Position numbers and translations under genes: made by a program | Assembly: GCA_003427395.1 (NCBI GenBank) | Contig: BFEA01000036.1 | Coordinates: 3,346,828-3,374,636 of the forward strand | Direction of reading: 5' to 3' | DNA from: Chara braunii | Lineage: Eukaryota; Streptophyta; Charophyceae; Charales; Characeae | DNA: 27,809 nucleotides | Shown: piece by piece, positions 1-10,364 of the stretch | How positions within the stretch are numbered: the stretch's first letter is position 1 | Layout of the letters: each line of letters begins with the position of its first letter | Notes under the pieces: model-generated | The model's input: only the letters and a program-made list of their open reading frames with translations | What the model was told of the DNA's origin: nothing | Database searches by the model: none

Positions 1-604
1 GGTGCATAACGCTGCGAATGACTTCCTTGTCACGATTAACAAATGCACCTGCCAAAATGGACTGCAAGAGACCAAAAAAACAAAGCAGCAGCAGCCAGGA
101 ATTTGATCACAGAAAACGCCTCATACATACATGCATGCAGCTCAGTCATTTAATCGAGGACACTAAGGTCTGAGAGATGGGTGCATAAGCATGCGAGAGA
201 ACACAGTGTCTGGCAACTTGTGGCAAGGGTGAGCCCATATTAAAAAAATCAATACAACTGGTTTATCAACTTTATCTATACACAACAAGCATGGGACTTA
301 GATAGCTGGTACACCCGTCAATAGACTGTACCAAGTTCTTCTAGAAGCGTTAACTTCCTGGGTAATGATAGTTACGGATTTGCTTTCTTTTGATTTTCAG
401 TTTTTCTGAAAGTTTATCGTGCAGATCACAGCGCCTTGTAACCATGTAACGAGAAGGTCCATTCTATCCTTAGGGAGCAGCACCCAGTTTACCCTCCACT
501 AGAAGGGATACGATATTAAGTCAAGAATCAAGATTAACCGACATTGAGCAAGGGCATAGACACATACAGAAGCAGAACCCAGGTTATCTCAAACCTTCAT
601 TATT
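1..604. other. Unannotated flank, no feature seen
   Basis: I find no coding region, RNA gene, repeat or element end here. Composition is mixed and stops are frequent in all frames. Confidence 0.5.
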
Positions 605-804
605 GGTGAAGGTTCGATACGGCTGTACCCTTAATTTCCCGCCCAAGTATTTCCCTCTGTCCTGTGACCGTGTACGCAGTTCCTATACTGTCAGTGTATC
701 TGGGGCTGCCCTGCTGAACCATCCTGCTTCAGTTTCAGGTGCCCTTTTTCGCCCTCACAAGGCTCCAACTGCTTACCAAAATGGACACCCACTTGACCAC
801 GGCC

Positions 805-990
805 AACTTTGTGGTAAACTTTCCGGTCAACTTTGTGGTCACCTTTATGGTCAACTTTGTGGTCACGTTTGCCGTCAACTTTATGGTCAACTTTGTGGTC
901 AATCTTGCGGTCAATCTTGTGGTCAACTTTGCAGTCAACTTTGCGGTCAATCTTGTGGTCAACTTTGCGGTCAACTTTGTGGTCAACTTC
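805..990. repeat. 12-bp minisatellite, about 15.5 units
   Basis: Fifteen consecutive 12-base units plus a half unit follow the consensus AACTTTGTGGTC, with variants such as AACTTTGCGGTC, AATCTTGTGGTC and ACCTTTATGGTC. Because the period is a multiple of three and the unit lacks stops in several frames, long four-residue-repeat reading frames appear on both strands. They follow from the repeat and are not evidence of protein. The array runs directly into the duplicated block on its right. Confidence 0.95.
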
Positions 991-1428
991 AGTAACCCAG
1001 TGCTGCTTACAGAAGCCGGTTCCAGCCCCAACATATCAAAATGGGCATGGCCTTAGAGGAGGCCCGGGATGCGCCAGGGCCCTAAAGAGATGACGGTGAT
1101 GGTTGCAGTTGCTTTATCAAGACTCTGCCACATTCTGGTCATTGGAAATTGCAGGGGCAAAACGAAGATGATTCTCCCCAGGTCAACTTTGTGGTCAACT
1201 TTCCTGTCGACTTTGCGGTCAACTTCGTGGTCAACTTTAGTAACCCAGTGCTGCTTTCAGAAGTCGGCTGCAGCCCCAACATATCAAGATGGGCACGGCC
1301 TTAGAGGACGCCCGGGATGCAACAGAGCCCTAAAGAGATGAAGGTGATCGTTGCAGTCTCTTTATCAAGCCTCTCCCACATTCTGCTTATTCGAAATTGC
1401 AGGGGCAAAACGAAGATGATTCTCCCCA
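991..1428. repeat. 248-bp tandem duplication carrying a short 12-bp array
   Basis: The block 991-1180 is repeated at 1239-1428 with scattered substitutions. Both copies begin AGTAACCCAG and end ATTCTCCCCA. Between them, 1185-1238 holds four and a half units of the same 12-bp minisatellite. The larger repeated unit is therefore minisatellite plus about 190 bp of unique sequence, with an offset of 248 bp. No coding function is suggested. Confidence 0.9.
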
Positions 1429-3248
1429 GAGAATCAGAAAAGGCTGCATGTACCCTAACAGGTTAAATAGCCACATCATCTTCCCACAGACTGAAAAGAG
1501 GACTAACGCCGCTAAGCCACCTGGAGAATGAGAAGAGTGGTGCCAACTGCAGAATGAGAAGAAGGCTGAGGGATAGCCCCAAATGTACTGGATGTACTAC
1601 CTTCCCCCGAGCCAACACAACCTGATCATTAATGCACACAGGGTATCTTTCAGGTCCCATGCAGTCATCATCGGGATGCCTTGTGTTCAGGGGGAAGACT
1701 GTAGTTTGTCGTAGAGAAATGTGATGGTCACGATCGCATGAGAAAACTCAACTCCGGAGAACATGCGCCAGGTACATATTATAAGTACGGAGAACCAGTA
1801 CTACATAGCTGAGTAGGGAGGACCACCACATCTGAGCCTCTCTTTTTGCCGTGGCGGATTCACACTGCGCGCCAAGCTTTGTCGAACCGCCTGCAGCACA
1901 CTTTTTTTCCCTTTTCTGGGTGCCGCCACCAGCCGTTATTCTCAAGTTTGCCTGGGCAATGTACTGGTGGTTTATTTAAGTCGTCAACAGAATGTGAAGC
2001 AGGCTAACACACCAACCCACCCACCCACATAATGAGAAAAGGTCTATAGAGTGCAAGGAATATGAGTGGGAACGATATACAGAGAGCCAAGTTGCGAAAT
2101 CACACAGATGTCCAAGTAGTCGTGTACAAGCAGAGAGCACAATTGCACCCAGATTCCATCCTAATAAGACCAATACAATGAAGTCATGAGCCAATGTTCA
2201 AGCCCTCAGGCCACACCAACACAGTATCCAATGTCGCTCCTCTCTGTCTGGCGACCAGCGCCCAGCCTACACTACTTGCCTATCCTACCTACATCCACAT
2301 TCACGCAACAGGCTCACTTCGACTTTGAAGACCAATGTACATGACGTCAACACCATAGCCGACCTCCCTTATGCACCAGGTAGGTATCTCGTCTCCCCTC
2401 ATCAGACCCTGACCATCCACACTCGCCTCCTTCCTGAAGACCACCGATTGCCCCTTACCCCCTAGCGCCCTGCAGCCCGGCTATGGCTGCCTGCGCTCCG
2501 CTGCCCAGCAGCGCCTCTCTCACCTCACAAGTGCCCGCACGCGCCCTGGCCTGCTAAGGCAGCACGCAGCCTGTCACCCAGCAACGCAGCAGCGTGACCG
2601 CAATGCCTGTGTGGGCCAGAATGCCTGACCCTGGCTGCCTCCTTCCCTATATGGCAGGGGCAGCCTCTGTTTGGTTGTGTGTGGCCTGGCTGGGAAGCTT
2701 CCAGTAGCTTCCAGCCGGGCCCTAATGCCTGCGCCCAGGCCCAGCTCTGCAGTTGAGGGCCTGGGCCCTTTACAGCTGGGCATGGCCTGAGTTTCCAGAC
2801 TTGAGCCGTTTGCTGCATTTGCGCAGGACCGAGGTATGTACGTCGATAATGCTGTTTTTTCGTAGGCCCGTAGCCACTTCGTGATGTATCTGCCCTGCGT
2901 TGTGTGTGTATGTGCCCAGACGCAACTACCAAGGCCTGGGCCCAACTGTACGGTGCAGCTTAGGGAGGCTCACACTTCCATTCAACCAAACTGGCGTGCT
3001 GCAACTGCCTGAGTACCCACATATGGAAACTGTAAAATTTTGGCCTCTAGAGAATATTTAGGCCCGCCTTCACTTAGGGCGGGCACGGGGCTTGCTAAGG
3101 GCCGCTGCCCAGAACATGTGCATGTCTGATAAGGGCCCTGTGAGGGCTCATTCCTCGCATTCCATCCCCCTTAGCTTCGCAAGTCCGCTGAGATGCTTCA
3201 TGCTGCTGCCTTCCCCTTCAGTCTTCGCTCGTATTCGGCCACGATCTA
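1429..3248. other. Gene-poor stretch; right part probably the 3' end of Gypsy-B
   Basis: No convincing gene is seen. GC-rich overlapping open frames on the minus strand around 2525-2945 have no recognisable domain. A perfect 7-bp stem (GCCCGCC/GGCGGGC, 9-base loop) lies near 3063-3085. Since the Gypsy-B chromodomain frame ends at a TAG at 3246-3248, the sequence just left of it should be its 3' untranslated region and then its 3' LTR. On the minus strand a purine run near 3164-3175 followed by TG could be the polypurine tract. The partner 5' LTR is outside the window, so the LTR limits cannot be set. Confidence 0.4.
1601..1698 (-). CDS. Possible isolated exon, function unknown
   Basis: On the minus strand a 98-base open stretch encoding 32 residues is preceded by CTACAG and followed by GTAGTA, which match splice acceptor and donor rules. 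The peptide contains the segment DDDCMGPERYPVCINDQ and does not look like low-complexity translation. I recognise no family. There is no second exon in view, so this may be chance or a relic of a host gene whose other exons lie elsewhere. Confidence 0.15.
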
Positions 3249-3264
3249 AGGAGCTGTCTTGACA

Positions 3265-3268
3265 AGTT
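3265..3268. repeat. Gypsy-A target site duplication, left copy (AGTT)
   Basis: AGTT directly abuts the left LTR and recurs at 11488-11491 next to the right LTR. With the neighbouring A the duplication could be read as the 5-bp AAGTT, because the LTR itself ends in A. A 5-bp duplication is typical of Ty3/Gypsy elements. Confidence 0.75.
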
Positions 3269-4491
3269 TGTAATGAACCCAGTCTGGCAGATACTCAGAA
3301 GTCGTCAAACATCAGTAGTCTCGTCCTCTGCCTCAAAGTCTCCAAATCGTGAAGTGATAACTCAAACAGTACCTTATTACCATAAAAAGGAAGAGAGAGA
3401 GTGGAGGGGGAACAGACAAAGGAGAAGATGAAAGATCACACAGTACTCACACAGTACTCCCTTCAGACCCCTCTCCTTCACAGGGCTTCTTCCCTCTCCA
3501 CATCAATAATGATAATAAGTATATTCCTGATCACACACAATGGTGCCTCGTGGCACTTGATCTCGTGAAGACCATGAAGATATAGCAGATTCTAGTGACG
3601 ACGTCAACTTCAGGTGAGTACCCGACCTCCATCCACAGATCCCGACCTTCCTCCTCCTCGCAACCAGTCACATCATGTAGACAGCGTGGACAGTGCCACG
3701 TCAACAGTCAAGATAGGTGGCATATGCCACATCATCCAGGAAGACCAGTGGCAGCGCCACATCAGCATGCACTTTAGACCAGAGGCAGCACCACATCAGC
3801 ATGCAATGTAGACCAGAGGTAGCACCACATCAGCATGCAATGTAGACCAGAGGTAGCGCCACATCAGCATGCAATGTAGACCAGAGGTAGCGCCACATCA
3901 GCATGCCATGAAGACCAGAGGCAGCACCACATCAGCATGCCATGAAGACCAGAGGCAGCGCCACATCAGCATTGTATGACGCATAGAAGAAGTGCCAGCA
4001 TGCTGCCTCCACCTTGTGTTGTCGTACGCAATGCCTGTGCACAGCCAGCATGTAGCAGCGTCATGCTAGCATGCAGCCAGCGTCTAGTCAAAGTCGAGCC
4101 AGCGTCAAAGCAGCATAGCAAAACTGAATGCTTGACTCATTCGAGGCCAGCCTTTAGTAGCAGTGGTCGAGGCTGTCTGGCCTCGATGCTTTTTCCACAG
4201 TCGTCCAGATTGGCTCACATCGGAAGGCCCGCATTGTACAATTGCAGACTTCTCCCTTGGACCTGATGTTGTCTGGGTACCTGCATACAAACAAGTGTGT
4301 GTGCTTGACCAGCGGCCTGGGCTAGGTACCTTTGGAATTTGACTGTTGAGTGGACCGAGTCAACTGTCACACGCCCAGGCCCTGAATTCGTATGGGGTCT
4401 TTTTCCCCTGTTTTGGCCTGGGCTGAGGGCGGCCAAGTAGGCCCTCAGATGACCCTCAGCTTCCACGAGACATATGGCATGGGTTATTGCA
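3269..4491 (-). repeat. Gypsy-A 3' LTR (1223 bp)
   Basis: It aligns end to end with 10365-11487 and shares the terminal TGTAATGAACCC and GGGTTATTGCA on the plus strand. It is 100 bp longer than its partner, mainly because its internal 34-bp array has seven rather than five units. The minus-strand GCTATATC near 3579-3586 is a possible TATA-like element, unproven. Confidence 0.93.
3742..3979. repeat. 34-bp tandem array in the 3' LTR, 7 units
   Basis: Seven exact-length 34-base units each begin AGACCAG and contain CCACATCAGCATG or a close variant. The array begins about 510 bp from the LTR's own 5' end, a position expected to be U3. On the element strand each unit reads CATGCTGATGTGGC, one C-to-T step from the plant bZIP-type TGACGTGGC. 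An enhancer role is inference. Confidence 0.9.
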
Positions 4492-4504
4492 TTCCTGTCG
4501 GCCC
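4492..4504 (-). other. Candidate polypurine tract of Gypsy-A
   Basis: On the minus strand GGGCCGACAGGAA lies directly before the TGCAATAACC start of the 3' LTR. Position fits a plus-strand primer site. The run is interrupted by pyrimidines, so the match is modest. Confidence 0.4.
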
Positions 4505-4533
4505 AGTTTTCGAGTTCCATCGCAGAAAATACA

Positions 4534-5024
4534 TTAATTTTCACTTAACCCACATTCATATGCAAAAACAATGCCAGGAGCAGTAGGTAGGAGTTCTTTC
4601 CTACTAAACCATCTGGCTTCAGATGGAGGTTGGGTCTTGAACTTTACCTTATACTGCTTTTGAGGTCATCCCTGCCACCTGTAGAAAAATAGCCATGTTC
4701 CATCCAATATTCTTTCAACTTCATAGCCTTCATTCATAGAGGGTGGAAAAATAGATGGCCTATTTGAAAAGTTATCACTTTCTACATAGGGTAACAGCTT
4801 AGACGCATGGAAGACGGGGTATGTCCTGAGATGTGGAGGTACATCTATACAATAGGAAGGTCCATCTTTACCTCCAATTACTTTGAGAACTTCCCAGGGT
4901 CCATTGTAGACAGGTAGCAGTTTATGTGACACATTTCTTCTATGGAAAACTCTTTAGACTTAACCCAAACAAGGTCCCCTTCTTGAAATTGTGAAGGTCG
5001 ACGATGTTTACTAGCTTGTTCTAG
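4534..5024 (-). pseudogene. Gypsy-A integrase C-terminal (GPY/F-like) module and chromodomain, broken
   Basis: After the integrase core the minus strand encodes a module with FQEGDLVWVKSKEF, then YNGPWEVLKVIGG and HLRTYPVFHASKLLPY. These are typical of the integrase tail that interacts with target DNA. Next comes YEVERILDGTW, the start of a chromodomain, which in chromoviruses directs insertion to particular chromatin. A TGA at 4666-4668 interrupts it. The same frame continues after the stop with a chromodomain-like QYKVKFK...EARWFSRKELL segment to a TAA at 4534-4536. A frameshift near 5011-5024 separates this module from the upstream integrase frame, and another break lies near 4932. It abuts the polypurine tract and 3' LTR, as expected for the last pol module. 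Confidence 0.75.
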
Positions 5025-5469
5025 CATTTGTAGTTGGGATTTCTATATGTTCTTCTTCATATAAAACTGCGAATTCACGTGTACCTGGGGGTAGCCTTTG
5101 AATTTGATCCATGGTTAGTGCATCAATGGGACGCCTAGGCTTCCATCCTTTATGCAGTGCGTTAAGCGTTCTACCTGTGGCAGTATGTGTACTGTTATTA
5201 TACACTAGCAATTTTCTAGGCAAGTTCTTGTCCCAATCAATCTGGTAACGACAGACATACATTCGCAAAAGTTGTTGGCAGAGACGATTCATTTGCTCAG
5301 TTTGGCCATTCGTTTCAAGATGTCGGCCTGACGACATGGTCAACCTGGTGAACTGAACATCTCTATCGGATACGATGGTTTTAGGAAATATATACCCAGA
5401 AACCCATCGCATTTGAAACTTTTGAATGACTAGTTCAGTTATAGCTTCAGCAGGTAAAGGAATGAACAT
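5011..5469 (-). pseudogene. Gypsy-A integrase core, N-terminal part deleted
   Basis: The readable piece starts at MFIPLPAEAITELVIQKF, which corresponds to sequence after the first catalytic Asp in related integrases. The HHCC zinc-binding domain and the first D of the DDE triad are missing: the upstream RNase H frame ends only about 27 bases away. The second Asp survives in SDRDVQFT and the Glu in NGQTEQMNR. The spacing between them is about ten residues shorter than usual, suggesting a second small deletion. The frame ends in a shifted tail at 5011. This protein could not perform strand transfer. Identification as integrase is firm; deletion sizes are estimates from family knowledge. Confidence 0.85.
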
Positions 5470-5495
5470 AGCATACTTGGATCATTCCCATAACC

Positions 5496-6957
5496 CTAGC
5501 GGATATGTTCTTTCAGTTCATTTCCGATATCGAGATAGGAGACAATAGTTTTAAATAAATTTGCGCGCCTGGACAAAGAATCCGCAACCACGTTAGACTT
5601 ACCTTTGATAGCTTTCACCTCAAAGTCAAATGTGTCAAGGAATGCGAACCACCTTACCAACTTGTCGGAGAGCTTCGACTGAGTCTTGATCCACTTCAGA
5701 GTAAAGTGATCAGAGTAGACAGTGAAATGCCTCCCTAATAAGTAGTGTTTATAGGTATCTAGTGCAGCAACTAAGGCATACTGTTCCCTTTCGTAGGTGG
5801 AGTCGGCCACTTTCTCTGGCGGACGTCTTTCGGACATAAACTCAATAGGTCTATATCCCTTACCGTCATCTTGCTGTAACACAGCCCCAATCCCATACTG
5901 ACTGACGTCAGTCGTAACGATGAAGGGGGGAGAAGGATCAGCAATCTTTAGGAGAGAATCGTGAGTCAGAGTATGTTTTAACTTCCACAACGATGACTCG
6001 CAGTCTTTGTCCCACAACCAAGGCTTTTCGTTTTTCACTAATCTTCTCATAGGAACAACTATCAAGGAAAAGTTTATAACAAACTTCCTATAGTAGCTAG
6101 CAAGTCCTAGGAAAGATCTTATTTTGGTTATAGTCTTAGGTTGTGGCCAATCTCTGATTGTTGTAATCTTCTTTTCTTCAGACCTTAGTCCTTCTTCGTT
6201 CACTGTATGCCCTAAGTACAAGACTTTGGGCTTAGCAAACTCGGACTTTTTCGGATTCAATTTGAAGTTGCCCTCGCGCAATTTCTGTAAGACCATTCCT
6301 AGATGTTTCTCGTGGTCTTCTAGTGTCTTACAGTACACTAGAATATTGTTGAGATATACTACTACGAATTGATCAAACCATTGTCTAAACAACTCATTCA
6401 TGAACCTTTGGAAGGTCGCAGGTGTGTTGGTCAATCCGAATGGCATAACCACGAACTCATAGTGACCATACCCAGTTCGGAATGTCGTCATGTGTTGATC
6501 CTCAAAAGCCACTTCTATCTGGTGGTACCCTGACTTGAGATCAATCTTGCTAAAGTATCTACACCCCTGCAACTGATCCAATAGATCGTCAATGCGCGGA
6601 AGAGGTTCCGCGTTTTTAACAATGACGAAATTCATCCCGCGATAGTCAATACAAAAATGAAGTTCACCTTGCTTTTTGGGTACAAATAAGACAGGCGCAC
6701 CATAAGGAGATGAGCTAGGGTGAATTCATCCCTTGTCGATAAGTTCTTGCAACTGCTTCCGAAGTTCCTCAAGTTCTCTGGGAGACATTCGGTAAATGAG
6801 ACCCTTGGGAATCTTGCTTTTGGAAATGATATCGATTGTGTGCTTAATAGCACGCTCAGTAATTCCCGTTGGCTCAATTTGTGAGTCCTTATACTCATCG
6901 AGAAGTCTTTTGATAGAAGGTGGATAGGATGAGGAACACTCACCTACTCACTTGACA
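5496..6957 (-). pseudogene. Gypsy-A reverse transcriptase and RNase H with YLNN active site
   Basis: This is the polymerase of Gypsy-A, which would copy element RNA into DNA. The linker before RT includes YRMSPRELEELRKQLQEL, followed by [32 protein letters not shown] and [20 protein letters not shown]. The catalytic box that is normally YxDD reads YLNN at 6345-6356, so both metal-binding Asp are Asn. The connection and RNase H follow, with RSFLGLASYYRKF, TTDVSQYGIGAVL, YEREQYALVAAL, YSDHFTLKWI and VADSLSRR, which retain the expected acidic residues. In-frame TGA stops occur at 6948-6950 and 6726-6728; the latter replaces the usual aromatic residue of the KG-IHPS motif. The frame ends at 5496-5498, where the integrase deletion begins. 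Confidence 0.93.
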
Positions 6958-7164
6958 AGCACCATCATCACCTCCTGATCCAACTTCTTTTTTACTACCA
7001 TCGATCGGAAAGTTGGGTAACTCGTACAGCAGAAAGACAGAGTAGAGTCAGAGCCAGACCTATGATATAACTTTATAGCACGTAGTTCGGACTTTTCGTC
7101 CTCAAGTTTGACAATCTTATCTTTGAATTTAACTATGGGTCGGCTTCCTCATGCCAATCCATAC

Positions 7165-7689
7165 CTAGAAATAAATCAAAGGGTAATTTTTCTCAATTAG
7201 AAAGGATACTTCATGTAAAAAAAAATTCCCTTCCTTAGTCCTAAAATAACATTTGACACGATCGACATATTGAGAGACAGTGATCGTGCTCTTATCACCC
7301 AGTATAGACGTGATAGGTCTAGGTAAGTCTTTTACCTTCATTCCCAGATGCAACTTACAAATTGCCTTTTCTGAGATATAAGACCACATCGATCCCGGAT
7401 CTAACAAGGCACCTACTCGTGTGTGCGCAATCTCAACATTTGTGATCATAAACTCACCCTTAGACTTAGTTTTTTTAGCCCACGAACTCCAAAGTGCTAT
7501 CAGTTCATTGCTAAGTTCGTCAACGGAATCGTTCAGTGAAACATAGCAAACAACATTGTCTAGGTGCTCTGGACAATGGGCCGAAGAAGAGTCATCCTCT
7601 GCCTTAAGAGTCAAAGGGGTAGAAGGGGTTATAGGCGCCTTACCTTTGTCTTCGTCTAATCCCTTTGACTCCGTAGGAGCAGATGCCAC
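7165..7689 (-). pseudogene. Gypsy-A retropepsin-like aspartic protease
   Basis: The minus-strand frame encodes an acidic, Ser/Thr-rich linker and then VGALLDPGSMWSYIS, which aligns with the protease motif hydrophobic-D-[TS]-G-A. Here it reads DPG, an unusual middle residue, so activity is doubtful. The segment RPITSILGDKSTITVSQYV is typical of the second half of Gypsy proteases. The frame ends early at 7165-7167. In another frame the conserved end (PFDLFLGMDWHEEADP) follows at once, so a one-base shift has occurred in or near an A/T run around 7190. A further shift near 7140 separates it from the RT linker. The role would be cleavage of the Gag-Pol polyprotein. Confidence 0.8.
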
Positions 7690-7719
7690 TCCTACTGGCT
7701 GCTTGCTTTTGGGTTACGA

Positions 7720-9578
7720 ATAAGTGGGCACCAGGCTATCACGTGCCCCATGGTGCCACACTTGAGGCATTGGCGGTTGTCCATTTTGGAATGCCATTCC
7801 TCCCGGGTCATGTTCATTTTTTCCCAAGGTCTCCCGAACGCGATGCCAGGATGCTCGGGGAACGAGCGTGGCCTCCTCTTCTTCTTTCATTGGTTCTGGT
7901 CTCCCTTGTTGGCCATTATAGCAGTCACATCACCCTTCCCAGATTCACTGTCGCCGTTACCTCCTCCTCCCGCAGACTCGTCAAGAGGTACCTTTTCCAC
8001 TGTATCATCATTAAAAACAACTAACGTGTGGTCCTGCCGCTTTTGCCGCCAAATGACTCACTTACCATAACGACCCACCGACTGTACCACCGAAGTGTAA
8101 GACCCTTTAACCTGTGCGGTCATCTGCTCTCGTTGGAGAGCGAGATCGTGAAATTGCCAATAGTTATACTTACCAGACTTCGCTTCTGCCACGAGCTGTC
8201 CACGAATGGGCTCGGGCAAGGCGCGTGAGAAGATATATAAAACCTGGTTATCCTGAAGGTTCAGTTTAGGTACCTCCAAAAGACAATCAACTTCACGCGA
8301 CAAAGCATCAACTGAAGTCCAATGTTTCTGGCCAATGGTGGTGAGTTTGTCGAAAGCCTTATCGGTCGTCGTCTTGTTAAGAAATCTTTCCTTGATCTTT
8401 TGGAGAAACTGCTTGAGGTCAAGGGTCTTAGCCCAATCACCGATATCCTCAAAACCAGCAGCATTGGCTTCTGCCAGCACCCATTCCTTGGCTACTCCTC
8501 CAAGACCAAACGTAGAGAACGCGACCTGACTCTCAAGCTCAACGGGTGCAGTGCTACAATAAGGCTGGATTTCCGCAATCCATAACAACAGGTTTTTTTC
8601 CTTCTTGTTGTTATACGTCAATGGCAATTTCATTTTAACTTTTTCCTTCTTCTTTGGTTTCTCCGCTTCTTTGACCGGTTCCTCTTTCTTAGTGGGTTCT
8701 TTTTTTTTCTCGGTCGGTCTCTCAGGTTCTTTCTTAGAACCTTCGGCTTTGTCTGGCGTCACTCGCTTCATGGCATCCTTCATCAATTTCTCTTGGGGTT
8801 CCTTCTTTGTTAACTCCCCCCTGGTCGCCTCCTCAAATCCTACCTTGTCCTTTCCTTTCAGGATTTTGGTCACTGTTTCCAATGAGGCAGTGTTGTTGTC
8901 AATCTTCTTTTCAAGGGAAACAAGATAGATCATAATGGACTGAAGGATGGATGCAAGCTCGCTGCCTGCTTCTTCATAATGAAATCTTTGTCTTAATTAT
9001 TCCATTATCTCTTCTTCTTCTTCTTGCGCTTCTTGTAGTCTTTGAAACTCCTCGATCTTTTTCCTCTCTTCTCTCAGAGTGTTTTCTAATTGTCTGACAT
9101 TTTCCTCCATTACCTCAACAAACGGATGTGGTTCTGCTTTCTTTTTCTTTTCTTTTTCTCTTCTCTTTTTTTTTTCTTGTTCCATCTTAGCAAATCCCTC
9201 GGCCACGTGCCGGTCAAGGACTATTCATCCTTGCTTGATGAGGTCCTCAATCTTCTTGCCAATCTCTATTAATTGAATAGTTGTCTCTGCGACGTTCAAT
9301 TCATCTTTTGCGGCATGCGGATTGAATTGGTTGTGGATCTGTTGTTCAATCTCTGATCCGGCGTCGTGTACTTCACCGAGAAACTGATGTAGAAGACCAA
9401 TTAAAGTCTTCTTTCTCGCATCGATTTGCCCACGGGTCTTTAATTCCCCCCCTTCTTCATCGACATAGACTATGAGAGGGATAGGGAAGAAGAAAAAAGG
9501 AACGAATTGCGTCAAGATTGAGGCACGCAGACATTTCCAGAGGGAGTTCATCTTTCCACACGTGTAGATGCCGCACAA
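7720..9578 (-). pseudogene. Gypsy-A gag (nucleocapsid/capsid), several stops
   Basis: Gag forms the virus-like particle. One minus-strand frame runs from about 9578, interrupted by TGA at 9225-9227, TAA at 8997-8999 and TGA at 8058-8060. The N-terminal third contains Lys/Glu-rich coiled-coil-like segments, seen as long polypyrimidine runs on the plus strand. The central part includes ...FSTFGLGGVAKEWVLAEA and SVDALSREVDCLLEVPKL, which match the Retrotrans_gag fold. After a frameshift the zinc knuckle C-LKC-GTMGH-VIAWC (C-x2-C-x4-H-x4-C, 7728-7769) is intact. The start is uncertain: frame openness reaches 9578, but the first residues (Cys/Phe-rich) look untypical and a later Met may be the true start. 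The gene follows the leader and primer binding site as expected. Confidence 0.85.
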
Positions 9579-10349
9579 TGAATAAAATCAGAAGACAATA
9601 ATTGATTCCGCGACACACGCAATTTTTACAGCAAGAAACAACAAGGCATATATAAAGAAGCAGGTTCTGAATCAATTTCTAATTCTAACTTTGCTATTTG
9701 TTTCCTATGTGATGATGTCCTACAGCTACAGGTACCGCAACCACAGCCAGTGTGATCAAGACAACAACACACTTGTGAGTACACACAACATCCACAGAAC
9801 AGACAACAGGTAACTAGAAAAGCCAGCACAACAATACAATCAATAGTTAGCTCCTACTTTATCATCTGCAGAAACAATGTGTCCCTCAACAACAAGTGCA
9901 CAATCACACTCTCAGCAGCCTGTGTGCATGCCACGTGTCACCCCTGGCATGCCAACCCCGCCATACTGCCACGTCAGCATCAAAGACCGGAACAGTCTAC
10001 AAGGAGGAATGCCACGTTGCAATGCATGTATACTACCACTCAAGACCAGCATACCATGTCAGCACATCAACAAGCCCAGCATACCACATAACAATGTGCC
10101 AAATCAGCGGTACCAATCTCTCTCTGCACCAGCGCCACATCAGCACATTGCCAACGAAGCTCTTGCCGGCATCTTGAATCTTCAATGTTCAAGGGACAGT
10201 TGCTCGCATGTGCAATACTACCATGTATAGACTTGCGGTATGACTGCGAGCATTAATAAACGCGTTTCGTTTTGCACATGTGGCACTTTCCCACTTACCT
10301 GGGTGCCACGTCAGCACCTGACAGACAGCAGATTGCGATGAAGAAGTTT
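9579..10349 (-). other. Gypsy-A 5' leader with repeated CCACGTCAGC motifs
   Basis: No gene is supported between the primer binding site and gag. The plus strand carries TGCCACGTCA at 9967-9976 and 10304-10313, a CCACGTG-type site near 9945, and degenerate relatives of the LTR 34-bp unit around 10040-10150. Leader and LTR seem to share the same motif family. Confidence 0.6.
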
Positions 10350-10361
10350 GCTATGATACCA
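10350..10361 (-). other. Primer binding site, initiator Met tRNA type
   Basis: Three bases inside the 5' LTR end, the minus strand reads TGGTATCATAGC, one mismatch from TGGTATCAGAGC, the sequence complementary to the 3' end of plant initiator Met tRNA used by many retrotransposons. Position and orientation agree with the minus-strand element. Confidence 0.85.
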
Positions 10362-10364
10362 AAT

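Noticed and set aside
603-1341. Several open frames on both strands with LCGQ, NFVV or TLWS repeats
   Set aside because: They arise from the 12-bp minisatellite, whose period keeps several frames open; no start context, domain or codon pattern supports a protein.
2525-2945. Two overlapping GC-rich minus-strand frames of 123-135 residues
   Set aside because: Both are open over the same DNA in different frames, are low in recognisable motifs and fit GC-driven lack of stops.
3742-3979. CRISPR-like array
   Set aside because: Units are directly tandem with no unique spacers and lie in an LTR of a eukaryotic retrotransposon.
6632-6943. 103-residue minus-strand frame
   Set aside because: It is a shadow: the conserved RT linker and RT motifs are in another frame of the same DNA.
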